A stretch of DNA of 5,658 nucleotides, taken from positions 1 through 5,658 of the forward strand of contig CAZKBP010000087.1 in the NCBI GenBank assembly GCA_964551015.1. The letters are read 5' to 3'. Below, piece by piece: positions 1 through 5,509 of the stretch. The DNA is from CAZKBP01 sp964551015. Lineage in GTDB: Bacteria > Bacteroidota > Bacteroidia > Cytophagales > Microscillaceae. Positions within the stretch are counted from its first letter, which is position 1. Each line of letters begins with the position of its first letter. The position numbers and the translations under genes are program-made. The notes under the pieces are model-generated. The model searched no databases, was not told the origin of the DNA, and saw only the letters and a list, made by a program, of their open reading frames with translations.

Positions 1-2
1 GT

Positions 3-539
3 CGCCAGCTGGCCGAAGTGAACCCCGAGGCCTATTTGCCGGATGTGGCCATGACCCTGAATAATTTGGCGGCTCTGCAATATTCAAAAAATGAACTGTC
101 CTTGGCCGAAATTTCCTACCAGGAAGCCTTAGGGATTTATCAAAAGCTGGCCGAAGTGAACCCCGAGGCCTATTTGCCTTACGTAGCGACTACGCTGAAT
201 GATTTGGGGAATTTACAGCGTTCAAAAAATGAACTGTCCTTGGCCGAAATTTCCTACCAGGAAGCCTTAGGGATCCGTCGCCAGCTGGCCGAAGTGAACC
301 CCCAGGCCTATTTGCCCAAAGTAGCCATGACGCTGATCAACCTTTCTATTTTCTATCAGGAGAGTAAACCAGATCAGGAGCTTTCCTTGAAGCTAGTAAG
401 TGAGGCCATCCGCTATTTACTACCCCTGCGAGAAATTCCTTATATCCAGAATTATCTTGGGAGAGCTATACGCGTACTCAAGGACTGGGGTATTGAAGAT
501 ATAATAGCTTACCTCCAAGAGCATTTCGGCAAGACCTAA
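3..539 (+). CDS. TPR-repeat protein, C-terminal part (5' end outside window)
   Basis: The reading frame is open from the first complete codon at position 3, so the gene starts upstream. A GTG at 18 is only an internal valine codon of a repeat. The visible 178 residues hold about two and a half copies of a 46-residue unit with the core LAEVNPEAYLP, then N-L, then NELSLAEISYQEAL. This is the helix-pair pattern of kinesin-light-chain-like TPR domains (TPR_10/TPR_12), with an insert that makes the unit longer than the usual 34 residues. The last unit diverges after KVAMTLINLSIFYQ into a non-repetitive helical tail ending HFGKT. TPR arrays are protein-protein docking scaffolds; the partner or any N-terminal effector domain (in such proteins often CHAT, NB-ARC or a kinase) cannot be seen here. 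The stop TAA at 537-539 overlaps the stop of a convergent remnant. TPR assignment is firm; function is unknown. Confidence 0.9.
   Translation, partial: RQLAEVNPEAYLPDVAMTLNNLAALQYSKNELSLAEISYQEALGIYQKLAEVNPEAYLPYVATTLNDLGNLQRSKNELSLAEISYQEALGIRRQLAEVNPQAYLPKVAMTLINLSIFYQESKPDQELSLKLVSEAIRYLLPLREIPYIQNYLGRAIRVLKDWGIEDIIAYLQEHFGKT
8..316 (+). repeat. 138-bp in-frame tandem repeat (TPR units)
   Basis: The motif GCTGGCCGAAGTGAAC begins at 8, 146 and 284, an exact 138-bp period (46 codons). Positions 83-136 and 221-274 are identical over 54 bp. The blocks at 8-40 and 146-178 are identical over 33 bp, and the third copy differs from them by one base. The sections between these blocks (about 41-82 against 179-220) differ much more. 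This mosaic suggests recent duplication or gene conversion acting on part of the unit, while the other part is free to vary. Confidence 0.85.
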
Positions 540-712
540 ATCCCAAACTCACCCGCTCGGTTTTCGTCCTTAGGCGTGACCTGCGCTTCCTCCTCACTTT
601 CCGCTTCCTCGCTCCCCTCGAAGAAATGCGCAAACTTAGCGTTGTCCTTGAGTTCTCGGATTCGGGCTTCGGCCTTGATCCGCTCACTTGCTCCAAAATA
701 AGTTACCTTCCC
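536..712 (-). pseudogene. C-terminal remnant of an unidentified gene
   Basis: On the minus strand an open frame of 58 codons runs from just after an in-frame TAG (713-715) to a TAG at 536-538. It has no ATG, GTG or TTG codon that could serve as a start. Its translation looks like real protein: it begins GKVTYFGASERIKAEARIRE, continues as a charged helix, turns into a glutamate-rich stretch (EGSEEAESEEEAQ) and ends NRAGEFGI. Codon choice and composition are far more protein-like than the arginine-rich shadow frame over the same bases. Upstream the frame carries another stop at 758-760, so the gene has lost its 5' part. I do not recognise the family. The stop overlaps that of the TPR gene by a few bases, tail to tail. 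It could instead be a small gene with a non-standard start, but remnant is the better fit. Confidence 0.45.
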
Positions 713-836
713 CTAAAATCTCAGTGCAGATGCGGTTTCCACCAAAACGTCCTCTCCCTACATCATCTCTACAAAACCCTCGCTTCTGATGAAAAGAAAA
801 GGTCACCGTAGCCAATCGGACGCTAAATACTAGAAA

Positions 837-859
837 ATCGTACGCGAAAAACGTACGAT
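837..859 (-). terminator. Candidate intrinsic terminator of the leftward HTH operon
   Basis: ATCGTACG at 837-844 pairs perfectly with CGTACGAT at 852-859 around a 7-base loop. Read leftward, the stem is followed by a short T-rich run (the stem's last T continues as TTT, then CTAG). It lies about 75 bp beyond the stop of the membrane-HTH gene. The T-tract is short, so terminator strength is uncertain. The stem could also be a protein-binding palindrome. Confidence 0.4.
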
Positions 860-866
860 CTCCTGT

Positions 867-885
867 AAAAGTGTCTCGATACACT
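867..885 (-). terminator. Second weak hairpin downstream of the membrane-HTH gene
   Basis: Read leftward, AGTGT (885-881) pairs with ACACT (874-870) around a 6-base loop and is followed directly by TTT. The stem is only 5 bp, so alone it would be weak. Together with the hairpin at 837-859 it may form a tandem terminator. Confidence 0.25.
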
Positions 886-932
886 CGGGCGCACCTAAAG
901 ACAAGGGGAATACCAAAGGCAGAGTAGCCCCA

Positions 933-2132
933 CTACAGGCGATACTCCTGTAGCACTTTGTCAATCGTGGAGCGGGAAATTCCGGTGAGTTTGTGGATGT
1001 CCATCTTTTTGAGGTTCTTCTCGTGATAGAGTTCCAAGACTCGGCGTTGTTTGGCCGTTTTGGCGGGGAGGCGGTGACTATTGACCTCAAAACCAACGGG
1101 ATTACTCGTCTTGGTAAGGCTGGGAACAGGGCTTTTGCGGTAGCTGCGCTGGGGACGGCTGCGCATCACACTTTCGGCTTGTCTGATCTCTTGCAAAGCC
1201 TTAAAATCGCTGACACAGAGGAAGTAAAGACAGAGGATACAACCAAGCTCACTCATGGAAGCAAAGCCAATCAAATGCAGACCATTACTCCGCGTTTGGT
1301 TTTCGGCATCACGGAGGCGGCTTTGGTTGGTGGATTTGGCTTCTTTGAGTACGGATTGTCTTTCGGTTTGGAGGCGGCTGAGGGCTTCTTTCTTTTCTTG
1401 GGCTAAGGTTTGGAGGCGGTCGGAGTAGTCGGAGAGGAGTTTGCGATTGGCGGGATTGTAGATATTGATTTTGCCCTTCCAACTGACGGAGGCTTTGAAC
1501 GCTTTCTCGTCGGCTTGTAGGGCTTGTATTTGCTGATCGTACATTTTTTGGGTGGCTTCCAGCTTTGATTCATAGGCCAGCATTAGCGAATCGGTATGAA
1601 TCAAAGTGGGCTTAATAGCCATTTTCTCCTCATTATAAAGCTGAATGCCCTTGACGGAAAGGAAGACACTCAGCAGAATTAACGCCACATTAAAAATCAA
1701 GAATGGAACCTTGATTTGTTGCGTTCTCAGATGGCGGTAAGCATCCGTAGCTCGGAAACCGCGATCGGATCGCAAGGCTGCTTTGATCTGTTCTTGAATC
1801 AGGAAATAATGATTGGCAATTTTGGGCAGGGTAATGTGCTTCAGGAACTCCACAAAGGCCAAGATCAGAGCCGCCAGCAAAAGGCTTAATTCCTCCTGAC
1901 GGGTGGCCTCCCAAAAAAGCGATTGCACGAAATAAAAAGCCAGCGCGATGCTGATGAGCGAGAAGAGATACTTACCAAACAAAGCCAGATAACGCAAGGG
2001 TTTGTCGGCTTCCAGCTTGGGTCGGTAAGTGTATTTCTCTTCTAGCCTTTCGGCCTTTCTTTGCAGACGGCTATCCTGCTGGATGCGACTGAGAATGATC
2101 TGCGCTTGGTCTTTTTCTGGTGAATTTGCCAT
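933..2132 (-). CDS. Four-helix membrane protein with coiled-coil loop and C-terminal helix-turn-helix
   Basis: The protein has 399 residues, beginning MANSPEKDQAQ. The start at 2132 is preferred because the 40-residue extension to a TTG at 2252 looks like translated spacer; there is no clear Shine-Dalgarno sequence. The N-terminus (1-45) is charged and helical. Hydrophobic segments lie near 55-74, 81-99, 142-163 and 284-307. Between the third and fourth, residues about 180-280 are rich in K, E, Q and L and read as coiled coil. After the last segment come a basic linker (SRPQRSYRKS) and a homeodomain-like helix-turn-helix at about 362-397 (RRVLELYHEKNLKK, then DIHKLTGISRSTIDKVLQEY). With the N-terminus inside, this topology places the coiled coil outside the inner membrane and the DNA-binding domain in the cytoplasm. 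It lies 126 bp downstream of another HTH gene and is probably cotranscribed with it. I do not know the family. A role in tethering DNA to the membrane, or in signal-responsive transcription, is inference. Confidence 0.85.
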   Translation of the reverse strand: MANSPEKDQAQIILSRIQQDSRLQRKAERLEEKYTYRPKLEADKPLRYLALFGKYLFSLISIALAFYFVQSLFWEATRQEELSLLLAALILAFVEFLKHITLPKIANHYFLIQEQIKAALRSDRGFRATDAYRHLRTQQIKVPFLIFNVALILLSVFLSVKGIQLYNEEKMAIKPTLIHTDSLMLAYESKLEATQKMYDQQIQALQADEKAFKASVSWKGKINIYNPANRKLLSDYSDRLQTLAQEKKEALSRLQTERQSVLKEAKSTNQSRLRDAENQTRSNGLHLIGFASMSELGCILCLYFLCVSDFKALQEIRQAESVMRSRPQRSYRKSPVPSLTKTSNPVGFEVNSHRLPAKTAKQRRVLELYHEKNLKKMDIHKLTGISRSTIDKVLQEYRL

Positions 2133-2243
2133 GTGAATTAAGGGTAAAGGTTGATCTCCATTAAGCAACATGAAGTTACACAAGCTTCTTCTAAAGTGGA
2201 AGTGTTCAGTTTGTGCTGGATAAAATTGACCACTTTGTACCAG

Positions 2244-2254
2244 TTTTGACAAAA
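2244..2254. promoter_or_regulatory. Palindromic TTTTGACAAAA site between the two HTH genes
   Basis: This 11-base odd palindrome lies 4 bp past the stop of the upstream HTH gene and about 110 bp before the start of the membrane-HTH gene. The identical 11-mer occurs on the opposite strand at 3259-3269, in front of the upstream gene. It may be an operator recognised by one of the two HTH proteins. Function is inferred only from repetition and position. Confidence 0.3.
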
Positions 2255-2258
2255 GGCT

Positions 2259-3197
2259 TTACTTTCTTCTGCGTCGGTGTCTGGGAAGAGAAGTATAGGA
2301 GTAAGTATTCTCCTCGGTATCAAAGCTCCCATCCTCCACTAGTTTTTGGATGCGCGTTTTAGTGTTGTAGGTCAAGTCCCACTCGATTTCTTCATCTGCG
2401 CCCAAGTGGCTGTGCTCCTTGATGAGCTCTCGGATTTCCTTGTAAATAGTATTCAGTAAGCACCAGACCTCAAGCTCCTCGTAGTCTAGGTCTTTCCGAG
2501 TGCAAAATTCTTCCAAGTCGGTTCTTTGGGTGGCAGCGGTCTTGGCGTCTTCAATCAGTTCTTCCATATTAGAGGTAAATTCATCTTCATTGTAGACCTC
2601 AAATCCATCAAAGTAGTCTACTAAGTTTTGGAAATAGGTACGCTTGGCTTGTTTGAGTAAGCGAGCCTCTTTTTCTGCTTTCTTTTTGGCCTCGGCCTCG
2701 GCTTTTTTCTGGGCTTCTGTGTTCATCGGAGGGTTGGATTGAGATTTTTGAGTTGGATTTGTACCAGTAGGATAGGACTGGTACGCTGGATTTTGGTACG
2801 ACTGGTACGGCTTCTGGTACGAATTAGGAGGGTTTTGGTACGTTTCTGGGTCATTTTGGTACGAATCATCGGTATCCTGATGCGTATCTTCCTCCTCTGG
2901 TTCATCTTCATAACTTGTCGTGTAGTCTTCCTCCTCGGCAAAATCTTCATCGTAGTCTTCTTCTTCTTCATCGTCGTAATCTTCCTCAGGATCGTGGTCA
3001 AAGGGTAAGTCTTCAGGATCATATCTCGGCGAATATTCCTCTTCAAGTTTGCTCAGCTCATCTTGCTCGTGCTGGCTCACGTAGTTCTGAACGGTTGTTT
3101 TGCTAATGCCCAGTGTTTCGGCAATTTCCCGACGGGAGTGTCCGGCTTCGTGTAGGCGAATAATCTCTTGGATTTGAGAATCATTAAGCATATTCAT
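2259..3197 (-). CDS. Helix-turn-helix protein with acidic disordered linker and YQ repeats
   Basis: The protein has 312 residues starting MNMLNDSQ; a second ATG two codons on is equally possible. Residues about 6-42 form a homeodomain-like helix-turn-helix of the kind found in transposases and resolvases (IIRLHEAGHSRREIAETLGI, then SKTTVQNYV). Residues 50-110 are an extremely acidic low-complexity linker of D, E and Y. Residues 112-142 carry six YQ dipeptides in an S/T/P/A-Y-Q-N/K pattern, followed by a T/N/Q/P spacer. An alanine-lysine-glutamate helix lies at 160-185. A C-terminal domain of about 110 residues (AKRTYFQNLVDYFDGFEVYN onward) contains two cysteines (232, 246) and tryptophans, and the chain ends in a basic RHRRRRK tail. 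No catalytic motif is visible, so it is more likely a DNA-binding regulator, replication or partition factor than a transposase. It is first in a leftward pair with the membrane-HTH gene. The family is unrecognised. Confidence 0.85.
   Translation of the reverse strand: MNMLNDSQIQEIIRLHEAGHSRREIAETLGISKTTVQNYVSQHEQDELSKLEEEYSPRYDPEDLPFDHDPEEDYDDEEEEDYDEDFAEEEDYTTSYEDEPEEEDTHQDTDDSYQNDPETYQNPPNSYQKPYQSYQNPAYQSYPTGTNPTQKSQSNPPMNTEAQKKAEAEAKKKAEKEARLLKQAKRTYFQNLVDYFDGFEVYNEDEFTSNMEELIEDAKTAATQRTDLEEFCTRKDLDYEELEVWCLLNTIYKEIRELIKEHSHLGADEEIEWDLTYNTKTRIQKLVEDGSFDTEENTYSYTSLPRHRRRRK
2779..2863 (-). repeat. Six TGGTACG heptamers encoding the YQ repeats
   Basis: TGGTACG (CGTACCA on the coding strand) starts at 2779, 2794, 2803, 2815, 2836 and 2857. 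Each encodes a Y-Q pair, with Tyr always TAC. The spacing is irregular but always a multiple of three. The uniform codon choice indicates expansion from one short unit inside the disordered linker. Confidence 0.7.
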
Positions 3198-3237
3198 AAG
3201 GGTTTAGGTGAAGTAAAATGCTCAAATGATTCCTTAA

Positions 3238-3280
3238 CAGGATTTTCCTGAAAGTCGTTTTTGTCAAAAGTTGTCAAAAG
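3238..3280 (-). promoter_or_regulatory. Putative operator/promoter region of the leftward HTH operon
   Basis: The stretch is 41-83 bp upstream of the first HTH gene. It holds two perfect tandem copies of a 10-mer, TTGTCAAAAG, at 3261-3280, one helical turn apart. Read leftward each contains TTGACA, which resembles a -35 or the Bacteroidota -33 TTG element. An interrupted palindrome, CAGGA-TTT-TCCTG, lies at 3238-3250. The longer palindrome TTTTGTCAAAA (3259-3269) recurs at 2244-2254. I could not find a good TAnnTTTG -7 element at proper spacing, so the exact promoter is open. Autoregulation by the encoded HTH protein would fit. Confidence 0.4.
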
Positions 3281-3390
3281 TTTCAGCCGAGAAATTTTTT
3301 AGAGCGTAACCCACCCCCCCCTATAAAATAAAGAAATCCTAAGTTTGTAAGTTTGGCAGTGTTTAAATATCTGATTATCAAAGAGCTATC

Positions 3391-3567
3391 CCTAACTTAT
3401 CTCCTTTTCAGATAAGTTATGGATAAGTTACAGATAACTTAGAAGTAAGTTGAGCCTAACTTATTAACTTATCTTTTTTTACTTTAGACTTACAAAAAAG
3501 GGAGATAAGTTAGAGTTAAGTATCTGATTTTAAAGTGCTTATTTCTTTTATAACTTATTAACTTATA
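3391..3567. repeat. Iteron-like array of TAACTTA/TAAGTTA, candidate replication origin
   Basis: Eight exact copies of the 7-mer core lie in 177 bp. Four are extended as GATAAGTTA or TAACTTATC: 3393-3401, 3411-3419, 3422-3430 and 3504-3512; a fifth extended copy is 3465-3473. The others are at 3435-3441, 3457-3463, 3551-3557 and 3559-3565, which brings the total of full cores to nine if each is counted separately. Two pairs (3457/3465 and 3551/3559) are head-to-tail at exactly 8 bp. Copies point both ways. TTATCCATA on the minus strand (3418-3426) differs by one base from the E. coli DnaA box TTATCCACA. Arrays like this, in AT-rich DNA beside DNA-binding proteins, are typical of plasmid origins, but no recognisable replication initiator is in the window. 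A dense operator is the alternative. Confidence 0.5.
3393..3419. repeat. Perfect 10-bp inverted repeat within the array
   Basis: TAACTTATCT (3393-3402) and AGATAAGTTA (3410-3419) are perfect reverse complements around the 7-base spacer CCTTTTC. A weaker second inverted pair lies to the right: TAAGTT (3446-3451) with AACTTA (3458-3463) around a 6-base spacer. Neither stem is followed by a T-run, which argues against termination. Paired binding sites or an origin cruciform fit better. Confidence 0.6.
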
Positions 3568-3618
3568 AAAAATAAATCTAAGGGGGGGGATATATAAAAG
3601 AGAGAAGAAGAGAAGATT

Positions 3619-3750
3619 ATGCTTATTCCAAAAACTGAGGATGGAAGCCAGCAGGTGGATGCATTACTAGCCCGGGCCTATTTACAGCAACGCGTCCGAG
3701 CTAGTCACTCCTTTGGAAAACCTCTCCCGATTCCAGCAATTTTCTTGTGA
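3619..3750 (+). CDS. Small 43-residue ORF upstream of the nuclease gene
   Basis: ATG at 3619 opens a 43-codon frame ending in TGA at 3748-3750. It is preceded by a strongly purine-rich stretch (AGAGAAGAAGAGAAG) that could serve as a ribosome binding site. The peptide begins MLIPKTEDGSQQVDALLARA and ends PLPIPAIFL. It looks like natural protein with an amphipathic helix (VDALLARAYLQQRVRA) and no membrane segment. It lies 37 bp before the nuclease start in the same direction, so cotranscription is likely. It could be a small standalone protein, a leader peptide, or the N-terminus of a gene truncated by later rearrangement. I do not recognise it. Confidence 0.4.
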   Translation: MLIPKTEDGSQQVDALLARAYLQQRVRASHSFGKPLPIPAIFL

Positions 3751-3787
3751 TTTCCTTATCTTGCCTTAGGAACCATAAAGTACAGCG

Positions 3788-4654
3788 ATGACCCGGACGA
3801 CGGAAAAATACATTAACCTTTTCACCGACTTTGGCTTCAAAAAGCTCTTCGGTGAAGAACCTAACAAAGACCTCCTGATTGCCTTTTTGAATGAGCTACT
3901 AGGCGACCAGGAGCACATTGAAGACCTGAGCTACCTCAAAAATGAGAGACTCGGTAAAAACGCCAGAGAGCGAACCGCAGTGTATGATCTCTACTGCACT
4001 AATGAGCGAGGGGAGAAGTTTATCGTGGAAATTCAAAGAGTAAAGCAAGAGTTTTTTAAAGATCGGAGCGTCTACTATTCTACCTTTGCCATTCAGGAGC
4101 AAGCAACCAAGGGCAAAGAATGGCAGTACGAACTCAAAGGGGTTTATACCATCGCCATCCTAGACTTTAGTTTTAATCCAGTCGATCAAGAAAAGCTAGA
4201 ACACCGCGTAAAATTGCTGGACATCCAGACCCACCAAGTCTTTTATGACAAACTGACCTTCATCTACCTAGAAATCCCCAAATTTCATAAAGAAATCCAC
4301 GAATTAGCGAACGATTACGAAAAATGGCTCTTCGCCTTTAAAAACCTGCACCGCTTACAGGAACACCCCAAAGAGCTACAGGCAGGAATTTTTCAGAAAC
4401 TATTTGAACTGGCCGAGATCGCCAAGATGAACCAAAAAGAGCAATCCATTTACCAAGAAAGCCTGAAAAATTATTGGGACTTAAAAAGCTCCATGGATAC
4501 CTACTACAAGGAAGGGAAACAAGAGGGAAGAGAAGAGGGTAAAAAAGAAGTAAAAATTGAAGTAGCCATCGCCATGAAAGAAGCGGGAGAATCCATCGAG
4601 AAAATTGCCAAATACACAGGCTTACCCCAGGACGAAATAGAGCAATTGAAGTGA
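3788..4654 (+). CDS. Rpn-family PD-(D/E)XK nuclease / putative transposase (PDDEXK_2)
   Basis: The 288 residues match the usual size and layout of this family, named 'Rpn family recombination-promoting nuclease/putative transposase'. The N-terminal signature is TDFGFKKLFGEEPNKDLLIA. The nuclease core carries the acidic residue D67 (VYDLYC) and E81-x-Q83 (FIVEIQR), matching the D and E-x-Q/K residues of the PD-(D/E)XK fold. RSVYYSTFAIQEQ and the aromatic strand segments (VYTIAILDFSF, LTFIYLEIPKF) follow. The C-terminal third is helical, with a charged GKQEGREEGKKE hinge and a small helix-turn-helix-like end (ESIEKIAKYTGLPQDEIEQL). E. coli Rpn proteins are magnesium- or calcium-dependent DNA endonucleases that raise RecA-independent recombination, and such genes are often multicopy. 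The frame is intact and active-site residues are present. No terminal inverted repeats are visible, so transposition is doubtful. Confidence 0.93.
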   Translation: MTRTTEKYINLFTDFGFKKLFGEEPNKDLLIAFLNELLGDQEHIEDLSYLKNERLGKNARERTAVYDLYCTNERGEKFIVEIQRVKQEFFKDRSVYYSTFAIQEQATKGKEWQYELKGVYTIAILDFSFNPVDQEKLEHRVKLLDIQTHQVFYDKLTFIYLEIPKFHKEIHELANDYEKWLFAFKNLHRLQEHPKELQAGIFQKLFELAEIAKMNQKEQSIYQESLKNYWDLKSSMDTYYKEGKQEGREEGKKEVKIEVAIAMKEAGESIEKIAKYTGLPQDEIEQLK

Positions 4655-4670
4655 AAGGGAATGAACCACC

Positions 4671-4699
4671 AAAAAAAAGTGGCAACTCTTGCGAGCCAC
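4671..4699 (-). terminator. Rho-independent terminator of the gene at 4712-5461
   Basis: Read leftward, GTGGC (4699-4695) pairs with GCCAC (4683-4679) around an 11-base loop in which TC and GA may pair further. A run of eight T (4678-4671) follows directly. It begins 13 bp past the stop of the leftward gene. Read rightward the stem has no T-run, so it does not obviously terminate the nuclease gene that ends at 4654. Confidence 0.75.
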
Positions 4700-4711
4700 C
4701 ACTGAGAAAAC

Positions 4712-5461
4712 CTAGAGATCATTGACTTCATTTTCAGCAGCACCTTCATTTTGCCTCCGTGTTCGTCGGGCTTTGGCCTTGCTTTCGTACTCCTCGATGA
4801 GTTGATCTATCTTGGGATTTACCTCCTTAAAAACTTCCTGACCGCTGAGTAGCAGACCGTTCATCGTTTGAGTAAGAGCAGTGAGTTGCGCCAGTACTTG
4901 CTCTCGCGCTTTCTTTGTTGGCACGAGGGCTTGTTTTTGGGTTTCTTCATCGATCTTGTTTTCATAAATCTGGTCAAACTGAGTTTGGGCACTTTTGATT
5001 TCTTCCCGCCAGCCCTGCATTTGCATCTGCTGGATAGCCTGATCTACTTCGGGTTTCTCCAGAATAGCCACAAAATCCTTCAAAAGGGTACTCTGACGGT
5101 CGTAGCCGAAGGTATACAAACGGCGGTCAAAAGCTTCCATGTGGCTCATCACCTTCACGGCGGCTTGACGGTAAGGCTCATTCTGACGCCTAACCCCCGC
5201 CTCAATCATCATCCAAAAAGCGCGGAAGGCATTGTCTCTTGCCAAATCCGCCTCCTCGATTCGTTCGGTTTGGGTATTGTGTCGGGAATGGCCTCTAGAC
5301 TGCGCTAGAGAAGCCAGCGATTCTCGAAGCGGATCAAGTAAAGCTTGGATAACGATTTGATCTTGGAGAGGACTGTCCTCGATCGTACTCACGATCTGAT
5401 CGCCCAGCCCTTGTACTTCCGTAGAAGTATAGAGTGATTTAAGAATAGCTCTGATTTGCAT
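4712..5461 (-). CDS. All-helical protein resembling DUF6261
   Basis: The 249 residues begin MQIRAILKSLYTSTEVQGLG; the ATG at 5461 is the first in frame and has AT-rich sequence (TTTAAACCTCT) before it, with no clear Shine-Dalgarno. The sequence is helical throughout, with no signal peptide or membrane segment. The middle (about 65-105) has the pattern EEADLARDNAFRAFWMMIEA, then a region rich in R, Q and Y (RRQNEPYRQAAVKVMSHMEA), then FGYDRQSTLLKDFVAILEKP. This layout resembles Bacteroidota proteins grouped as DUF6261, which have no known function. The C-terminus has a long helix with KKAREQVLAQLTALTQTMNG, then LIEEYESKAKARRTRRQN, and an acidic end. It converges on the nuclease gene with a 57-bp gap holding its own terminator, so it is a separate unit. 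Family assignment comes from memory of the pattern. Confidence 0.8.
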   Translation of the reverse strand: MQIRAILKSLYTSTEVQGLGDQIVSTIEDSPLQDQIVIQALLDPLRESLASLAQSRGHSRHNTQTERIEEADLARDNAFRAFWMMIEAGVRRQNEPYRQAAVKVMSHMEAFDRRLYTFGYDRQSTLLKDFVAILEKPEVDQAIQQMQMQGWREEIKSAQTQFDQIYENKIDEETQKQALVPTKKAREQVLAQLTALTQTMNGLLLSGQEVFKEVNPKIDQLIEEYESKAKARRTRRQNEGAAENEVNDL

Positions 5462-5509
5462 AGAGGTTTAAAATTGATTTGGCACATCTATGACAAATAT
5501 TATGCCTTA

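Larger units (their letters stand above)
713..932. other. Non-coding gap with small hairpins
   Basis: I see no credible gene here. Frames on both strands are short, arginine- and phenylalanine-rich, or start at weak codons. The stretch lies between the remnant gene and the stop codon of the leftward membrane-protein gene. It holds the two hairpins listed separately. One isolated ATAAGTTA, the same core as the repeat array near 3400-3570, lies just outside it at 698-705. Confidence 0.5.
3198..3618. other. 420-bp divergent intergenic region with dense repeats
   Basis: This AT-rich region separates the leftward HTH operon from the rightward small ORF and nuclease gene. From left to right it holds the CAGGA/TCCTG palindrome, the tandem TTGTCAAAAG repeat, a C8 tract (3314-3321), two adjacent TAAGTTTG octamers (3340-3355), the TAACTTA/TAAGTTA array (3391-3567), a G8 tract (3582-3589) and a purine-rich run (3598-3616) leading into an ATG. 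No protein-coding frame of note lies within it. It is a candidate replication origin or complex control region. Confidence 0.6.

Noticed and set aside
478..696. 72-residue arginine- and serine-rich minus-strand frame
   Set aside because: It is a shadow of the more protein-like remnant frame on the same strand and overlaps the end of the TPR gene.
933..953. CTACAGG/CCTGTAG hairpin as terminator of the membrane-HTH gene
   Set aside because: It lies inside the last codons and the stop, and no T-run follows in either direction.
993..1406. 137-residue plus-strand frame
   Set aside because: It lies wholly opposite the membrane-HTH gene, whose domains are coherent over the same bases.
2133..2252. 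A 40-residue N-terminal extension of the membrane-HTH protein from a TTG at 2252
   Set aside because: The start codon is weak, the extension has spacer-like composition and contains the palindromic site, and the ATG at 2132 gives a natural charged N-terminus.
2739..3008. 89-residue hydrophobic plus-strand frame that looks like a membrane protein
   Set aside because: It is the antisense of the acidic, D/E-rich linker; antisense of GAN codons gives F, I, L and V, which mimics membrane segments.
3788..4654. Complete insertion sequence around the Rpn gene
   Set aside because: No terminal inverted repeats or target-site duplications are visible on either side, so only the gene is called.
4338..4685. 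115-residue hydrophobic minus-strand frame
   Set aside because: It is the antisense of the lysine- and glutamate-rich C-terminus of the nuclease gene and runs through the terminator.
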